A DNA stretch of 64,000 nucleotides. Origin: Thermoplasmata archaeon (GTDB lineage: Archaea; Thermoplasmatota; Thermoplasmata; Lutacidiplasmatales; UBA184). The stretch is from the NCBI GenBank assembly GCA_022749935.1, contig JAKIWQ010000001.1, positions 44,318 through 108,317 on the forward strand. Direction: 5' to 3'. The position numbers and the translations under genes are program-made. Below the pieces are notes generated by a model. That model saw nothing but the letters and a program-made list of their open reading frames with translations, was not told the DNA's origin and made no database searches. Below are positions 59,666 to 64,000 of the stretch, in pieces (position 1 is the stretch's first letter; each line of letters starts with the position of its first letter).

Positions 59666-60693
59666 CGAAGCCGGCTCCCAATCCCTCGGCGCCCGCTTCC
59701 TCCGCCTCCCCCCGGGAGCCGTCGACGGCCACCCTGGCCCCGGAGGTCCTGCAGCGACTCCAAACGGCCATCGGCCGGGAAGTGATCGGATACGCCCCGG
59801 TCGTGCGGGCCCTCACCGTCGCCCTTCTCGCCGAAGGGCACGTCCTTCTCGAGGGGGTCCCCGGTCTCGCGAAGACGTACCTCGTTCGGTCGTTCGCCCG
59901 GTCGCTCGACCTGACGTTCCGACGGATCCAGTTTACGCCCGACATGCTCCCGGCCGACATCCTCGGCGCCACGGTGATCAACCCGAAGGACCAGTCGTTC
60001 GAGTTCCGGCCCGGCCCGATCTTTGCGCATGTAATCCTCGCCGACGAGATCAACCGGGCCCCTCCCAAGGTCCAGTCGGCGCTGCTCGAGGCGATGCAAG
60101 AACGTCAGGTCACGATCGAGGGGCAGAGCCACCCGCTCCCCCGTCCGTTCATGGTCATCGCGACGCAGAACCCGATCGAGCAGGAAGGGACGTACCCCCT
60201 GCCCGAGGCCGAGCTGGATCGATTCCTGTTCCGGTGGGTCCTTGATTACCCGACCGCCACGGACGAGGTCACGATCCTGCGGACGCGAGGAGACGTCCCG
60301 GAGAATGGGGGTCGTCCGCCCGTGGTCACGGGAGAGGAGCTCGAGGCGCTTCGTACCCTGCCGACCGGGATCCACGTCTCGGAGGATCTCTTGCTCTACA
60401 TCACCCAGGTCGTGCGGGAGACCCGTAAGGACCCTCGGATCATGGTGGGGGCGTCGCCCCGGGCCAGCGTGCACTTCCTGAACGCGGCCAAGGCCGCTGC
60501 GATCCTGGACGGCCGGGCCTACGTGATCCCGGACGACGTCCGAGACTTCGCCTTCGCGGTCCTGAGCCACCGGGTGATCGTTCGTCCCGAGGCGCTCTCC
60601 CTCGCGGGTGGTCAGGGGGAGGTCGGACGGATCGCCCAATCCGTACGGGGGATCCTGGACGACGACCTCAGCCACGTCGACGTGCCGCGCTGA
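59662..60693 (+). CDS. MoxR-family AAA+ ATPase
   Basis: A 343-residue AAA+ chaperone of the MoxR family. Walker A is GVPGLAKT near residue 67, Walker B is VILADEINRAPP near 126, and sensor 1 is FMVIATQNPIEQEGTYPLPEAELDRF. The lid contains GASPRASVHFLNAAKAAAILDGRAYVIPDDV. MoxR proteins help insert cofactors or mature protein complexes together with VWA-domain partners. The adjacent DUF58 protein is that partner. The ATG overlaps the preceding gene. Confidence 0.94.
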   Translation: MTKPAPNPSAPASSASPREPSTATLAPEVLQRLQTAIGREVIGYAPVVRALTVALLAEGHVLLEGVPGLAKTYLVRSFARSLDLTFRRIQFTPDMLPADILGATVINPKDQSFEFRPGPIFAHVILADEINRAPPKVQSALLEAMQERQVTIEGQSHPLPRPFMVIATQNPIEQEGTYPLPEAELDRFLFRWVLDYPTATDEVTILRTRGDVPENGGRPPVVTGEELEALRTLPTGIHVSEDLLLYITQVVRETRKDPRIMVGASPRASVHFLNAAKAAAILDGRAYVIPDDVRDFAFAVLSHRVIVRPEALSLAGGQGEVGRIAQSVRGILDDDLSHVDVPR

Positions 60694-60717
60694 GCTACCT
60701 CCGAGGCAACGAGGGCC

Positions 60718-62040
60718 ATGGCGCGGGTCGTGCTGACCACCGTGGGGGGCGCGCTGTTGGCCGCCGGCCTCGGCACCCTGCTCCTCGCCTTCTACGCTCT
60801 CAGCCTCATCCTGTTCGTCTTCGCGACCTTTTTGCTCGCGTTCGTAGGCGGCGAGGTCCTGACGTTCGCGTACGTGATCCGGGGGTTCGGTCCGGAGTCG
60901 TTCGACGCTCGGCGGGTCGAGTGTAGTTCGTTCGTGCCGGTCCGCGGCGCGGCGTTCGTGGGGGTCCGAATCGCGCCCCGGATCGCCACCGGGTTCTACG
61001 CGGAAGTGTTCGACTCCCACCCGGACCGATTGGAGACGGTGGGAGGTTCCTCCCGCCTCCTGACCTGGTGGGCTCCCGGGAGTGTGAAGACCCTCGCCTA
61101 CATCACCACGCCGAGCGTCCGGGGCCGGTTCGAGCTCGGTCCGACCGTGGTCGTGGCCCACGACACGTTCGGGTTCGCCTTCTGCGCGGCTGCGCTTCCC
61201 ACCCCTTGGACCCTCGAGTCGATCCCCCGATACCCGTCCGTACGGATCCGAAGGGCCGAACGGTTCTCCACGCCGGTGTTCGGACAGAGTCCAGACCCGG
61301 CGCGCGGGGCGGGCATGGATTTCCACTCTCTGCGAGAGTACGCGACGACGGACGACCCGCGTCGGATCGCCTGGACCCATTCCGGCAAGGGAACGCTCTA
61401 CGTCCGGGAGTTTCAACGGGAGAGCCAGGAGGAGGTGCTCGTCCTCCTCGATGTGGGTCGGGCGATGGCCGCCGGTCCGGTCGTCGCCGACGCGCTCGAG
61501 AAGGCGGTGGACGCCGCCGGATTGGCGGCCCAGTACTCGTTCGATGAGGACATCCGGTTTGGGCTCGTCCTGTTCTCGGACCGGATCGTGAGCCACCTGC
61601 CCCCGGGTCGGGGACCGGACCACGAGTTTGCGGTCGCGCGGGCGCTCGCGGGGGTCGCCGTCGATTCCCACTCCTCCTCCCTCACCGCGGCCCTCGAGTA
61701 TCTGTCACCCCGACTCAAGACCCCCGCCCATCTACTCGCCTTCTCCACCGCCCAAGGGGAAGCGGAAGAACTGGCCCGGGTGTGGGGAGCGCTCCGCCGA
61801 TCGGGGCACCGCCTGAACCTGTTCGTCCCCGACTTGCGGACGATCTACCCCGGCCTCCCGTCGGCCACGAGCCAACGGGCGTTCGACCTGCTCCTAGGAC
61901 CCGAGATCGTGCGCGTGGACCGGCAGGCGGAGGTGCTCCGGCGGCTCGGCGTGCCCGTGGCCCGGTACGGGCCCGGCGGAGCCGCGGCGGACGTGGGGCT
62001 GATCTTCGCTCCGGTCCGGGGACGGAGGGTCGCCGCATGA
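60718..62040 (+). CDS. DUF58 (VWA-like) membrane protein
   Basis: A 440-residue protein with two N-terminal helices (VVLTTVGGALLAAGLGTLLLAFYALSLILFVFATFLLAFVG) and a beta-rich middle. The DUF58 hallmark is GMDFHSLREYATTDDPRRIAWTHSGKGTLYVREFQRE near residues 199-235. A VWA-like segment follows (EVLVLLDVGRAMAAG), with MIDAS residues partly replaced (DVGRAM for DxSxS). It is the usual partner of MoxR ATPases. It overlaps the next gene by 4 bp (ATGA). Confidence 0.9.
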   Translation: MARVVLTTVGGALLAAGLGTLLLAFYALSLILFVFATFLLAFVGGEVLTFAYVIRGFGPESFDARRVECSSFVPVRGAAFVGVRIAPRIATGFYAEVFDSHPDRLETVGGSSRLLTWWAPGSVKTLAYITTPSVRGRFELGPTVVVAHDTFGFAFCAAALPTPWTLESIPRYPSVRIRRAERFSTPVFGQSPDPARGAGMDFHSLREYATTDDPRRIAWTHSGKGTLYVREFQRESQEEVLVLLDVGRAMAAGPVVADALEKAVDAAGLAAQYSFDEDIRFGLVLFSDRIVSHLPPGRGPDHEFAVARALAGVAVDSHSSSLTAALEYLSPRLKTPAHLLAFSTAQGEAEELARVWGALRRSGHRLNLFVPDLRTIYPGLPSATSQRAFDLLLGPEIVRVDRQAEVLRRLGVPVARYGPGGAAADVGLIFAPVRGRRVAA

Positions 62041-63068
62041 ACGAGCGGACGCTGGCGACCGGGTTGTTCCTCTTGCCGTTCCTCTACGTGGCGGCCCGAG
62101 TCGTTTCCCTCTTCCCGGCCTCCGCCCTGGGCGTCTACTTCGCCGTCGGACTCTCCCTCGCGATCGCGCTCATGCTCGCGCGCCCCGAGCCCTCGTGGCA
62201 GATGGTGGCGGTCTCGCTGGACATTACCCTCGCCGTGCTCGTGGCCGTCTCGCTGTTGGAGTCGAAGGTCGTCGGGGACCTCGCAAGCCAGCTCACAGTC
62301 GGCGTGCTGATCGGCCTCCCCTTCCTCGTCTCCGCTCTTGCCTGGAGGGAACGGTCGGGACCGGCCCATCGGGCGCTCGCCCTCGCGTTCGCCATCGTGA
62401 TCGGGACGGCGCTGCTGGCGACCCGGGAAGGGGGAGTGGCGACCGTCCACGGAGACCTGCCGACCAATTTTGTCGAAGCGTTCTTCGCGGCGAACGTGAA
62501 CCAGATCCAAGGACTCGCGGACCTGGTCGCCGGCGTCGCGAACCCCAACCTTCCGCTGCGCGCCGTCTTCGATGGGACGTTCGCCGCCCTCTGCGCGCTG
62601 GCGGTCGCCGGGGTCATTCTGGTCGCACTTCGCCCACGATCCGGTCTCGATGAGCCGTTGCCCGTCGCCGCCCGGATGCCGGTCCCCTCCGCCCGAGGCC
62701 GAGTCGACCGGTTGGTACCGTTCTCGTCGGCCCAGCGGGCCGTGTTCGAGAGCCGCTCTCCGGACGAACCCCCGACGGGGGCGTGGGCCCCCGGCCTCGC
62801 TTCGATCGTGTTCGGAGCGATGGTGGCCGGTGGATTCATCGCCGTGGCCTTCGCCACTCCCCTCTACACTCCGCTCATCGTGGCGCTGGGGGTGACGGCA
62901 GAACTCGAGCTGATGCTCATCGCGATCAGCCGGCCGAGAGATCCCGCCCGGATCGAGGTGACGAGCGCGTCCTCCACGGCCGGTGGGGCGGCCCCTTCCG
63001 CGGGCCCGACGGCCGGAGGGGCGTCCCAGTCCGAGCCACCCACCGGTTCCGAGGGGCTGAGCACCTAG
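62037..63068 (+). CDS. Polytopic membrane protein of the MoxR cluster
   Basis: A 343-residue protein with about eight hydrophobic segments, including FLLPFLYVAARVVSLF, LGVYFAVGLSLAIALML, MVAVSLDITLAVLVAVSLL and AFDGTFAALCALAVAGVILVAL-like stretches. It ends in a Gly/Ser/Ala-rich, disordered tail. No family is recognised. ATG 62037 overlaps the DUF58 stop; the track's earlier start is unsupported. As the last gene of the operon it may be the membrane scaffold or client of the MoxR-DUF58 system. Confidence 0.7.
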   Translation: MNERTLATGLFLLPFLYVAARVVSLFPASALGVYFAVGLSLAIALMLARPEPSWQMVAVSLDITLAVLVAVSLLESKVVGDLASQLTVGVLIGLPFLVSALAWRERSGPAHRALALAFAIVIGTALLATREGGVATVHGDLPTNFVEAFFAANVNQIQGLADLVAGVANPNLPLRAVFDGTFAALCALAVAGVILVALRPRSGLDEPLPVAARMPVPSARGRVDRLVPFSSAQRAVFESRSPDEPPTGAWAPGLASIVFGAMVAGGFIAVAFATPLYTPLIVALGVTAELELMLIAISRPRDPARIEVTSASSTAGGAAPSAGPTAGGASQSEPPTGSEGLST

Positions 63069-63121
63069 TGGGCCCGGCCCCCCCGTACGGGCCCGGTCCG
63101 AACAGGTCTCCGGTCGCTCCC

Positions 63122-64000
63122 CTAGGATCCTTTCCCGCCGGGCGATGATACCGGAGGGTCGGTCTTCACGCGCCGAGTCGAACGGTGTCGACGGGAGGTG
63201 GGCGCCGGCGCGCCCCGCCCGGAGACCGCGAGCGGTGCGGTCGGGACTCGAAGCAAGGTCAGGTACACGATCGCGGCGAACAACGCCCCGAGAGGTAGGA
63301 GCAGGAGGGGCCAGACGGACTGGGCGTCGGGCGGCAGGAGCGCCTGATTGGTCTGACCCCCGGGGACGGGATTGGACGGCGAGCGGGTCAGGTTGATCGA
63401 GAATCGGTGGACCATCTCCCCGCTGACGAGGAAGACGCTCGTCTCGTTGGGAAAGTAACCGGAGGCGGTGGCCTGGATCGGATAGTCTCCGGGAGCCAGA
63501 CCCGAGAAGTTCGCCCAACCGGCCCGGTCGGAGACGACGGAGGGCCCGGTGGCGATGGTGACGTTGGCGCCTCCGATCGGTTGGTGGGAGGAACTGTCGA
63601 GGATGATTGTGTCGAGGACCCCGAGGGGCCGGGGGGTGAGGAGGATCGTGACCAGGGTGACCTGGCCGGGTTGCAACCACTGCACCGGAACGGAATCGTT
63701 CTCCTCGTACCCCGGCGCCCACGCCCTCACGGTGTAGTTCCCTGCCGCGAGCGAGAGGACCAAGATACCGAACGTGGTCTGGCGGGAGAAGTTGGCCACT
63801 CCCGAGGGCAGGGGACCCGCCGAGGAGAAGTTGATCTGGGCGACCGGGACGGTCTGGTGGGACGAGGAATCGAGAACCGTGACATCGATCGTGGCCGCGG
63901 GGGCCGACGTCAGCCGGACGGTGAGGTGAACCACGCCCGTCCCCGGCAACGCGACGATCGTCGAGTTCGATTCAAAGTACGGCGCGCTCGCGCCGATGGA
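63122..64000 (-). CDS. Surface protein with carboxypeptidase-regulatory-like repeats (partial)
   Basis: The reading frame is open to the window edge, so the N-terminus is missing; the track's TTG at 63949 is probably internal. Two tandem domains of about 90 residues share LDSSSHQ and a G-NYTVRAWAPGYEEN / G-DYPIQATASGYFPN motif, typical of CarboxypepD_reg/PEGA-like beta-sandwich repeats. A C-terminal helix (VWPLLLLPLGALFAAIVYLTLL) and an Arg/Pro-rich cytosolic tail anchor it. It would be displayed outside the cell. It is convergent with the MoxR operon, whose last stop is 53 bp away. Confidence 0.75.
   Translation of the reverse strand, partial: SIGASAPYFESNSTIVALPGTGVVHLTVRLTSAPAATIDVTVLDSSSHQTVPVAQINFSSAGPLPSGVANFSRQTTFGILVLSLAAGNYTVRAWAPGYEENDSVPVQWLQPGQVTLVTILLTPRPLGVLDTIILDSSSHQPIGGANVTIATGPSVVSDRAGWANFSGLAPGDYPIQATASGYFPNETSVFLVSGEMVHRFSINLTRSPSNPVPGGQTNQALLPPDAQSVWPLLLLPLGALFAAIVYLTLLRVPTAPLAVSGRGAPAPTSRRHRSTRRVKTDPPVSSPGGKGS

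Noticed and set aside
59524-61671. 715-aa minus-strand ORF
   Set aside because: Antisense to moxR and the DUF58 gene, with no domain pattern.
1-64000. CRISPR arrays, insertion sequences, integrases, toxin-antitoxin or defence operons
   Set aside because: No regularly spaced repeats, transposase or integrase motifs, or recognisable defence genes were seen; the HNH protein alone is not enough.

Overview
This is a GC-rich archaeal chromosome segment. By eye about two bases in three are G or C; I did not compute it. Archaeal hallmarks are: TATA-like boxes about 25-30 bp upstream of many start codons, implying leaderless mRNAs, mixed with genes that have Shine-Dalgarno sites; tRNA genes without an encoded CCA; an HTH_10 (bacterio-opsin-activator type) regulator; a MoxR/DUF58/DUF4129-type block; and an M1 aminopeptidase resembling the tricorn-interacting factors of Thermoplasma. 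Together with a sedolisin (S53) acid peptidase this points by inference to a Thermoplasmatota lineage, perhaps from acidic soil or sediment. No marker gene here fixes the taxonomy.

Layout. 0-3.3 kb: the N-terminus of an aminotransferase, metG, a PHP phosphoesterase and tRNA-Cys. 3.3-10.9 kb: a structured non-coding stretch, a large secreted protein, a cyclic-nucleotide-binding protein facing a class III nucleotidyl-cyclase homologue, a VOC protein, a DoxX-like protein, and an HTH_10 regulator followed by paired palindromes. 11-18.5 kb: M1 aminopeptidase, a MacB-type ABC exporter pair and a GNAT acetyltransferase.

18.8-40.6 kb: a catabolic-looking region. Two PYROXD2-type flavin oxidoreductases, two Rieske non-heme iron oxygenases, a class III aminotransferase, a saccharopine-dehydrogenase-like protein, an amine oxidase, a cupin, a CoxG-like protein, a Zn-alcohol dehydrogenase and a GlcG-like protein are interleaved with a complete oligopeptide-type ABC importer (SBP, two permeases, two ATPases). 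It ends with an NmrA-like protein and a CADD/TENA-like diiron protein. The natural reading is import of a peptide or amine-type solute followed by oxidative N-dealkylation, deamination and transamination. 40.6-52.6 kb: S53 peptidase, Amt ammonium transporter, NDH-2-like oxidoreductase, sugar nucleotidyltransferase, an aminotransferase-dehydrogenase operon, a fold-type I aminotransferase, an HNH nuclease, purA and a LysO-like exporter.

52.6-55.3 kb: tRNA-Val followed by a small gene-poor segment bounded by direct repeats, with a truncated TPR gene and a methyltransferase, which looks like a genomic islet. 55.7-64 kb: a secreted protein, an HExxH protein, threonine synthase, and an operon of DUF4129-like protein, membrane protein, MoxR ATPase, DUF58 protein and polytopic membrane protein. 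A convergent surface protein with carboxypeptidase-regulatory-like repeats runs off the window edge.

Start codons are often GTG or TTG. Two genes appear to need CTG. Start choices below rest on promoter spacing, Shine-Dalgarno sites and alignment to paralogues where available.
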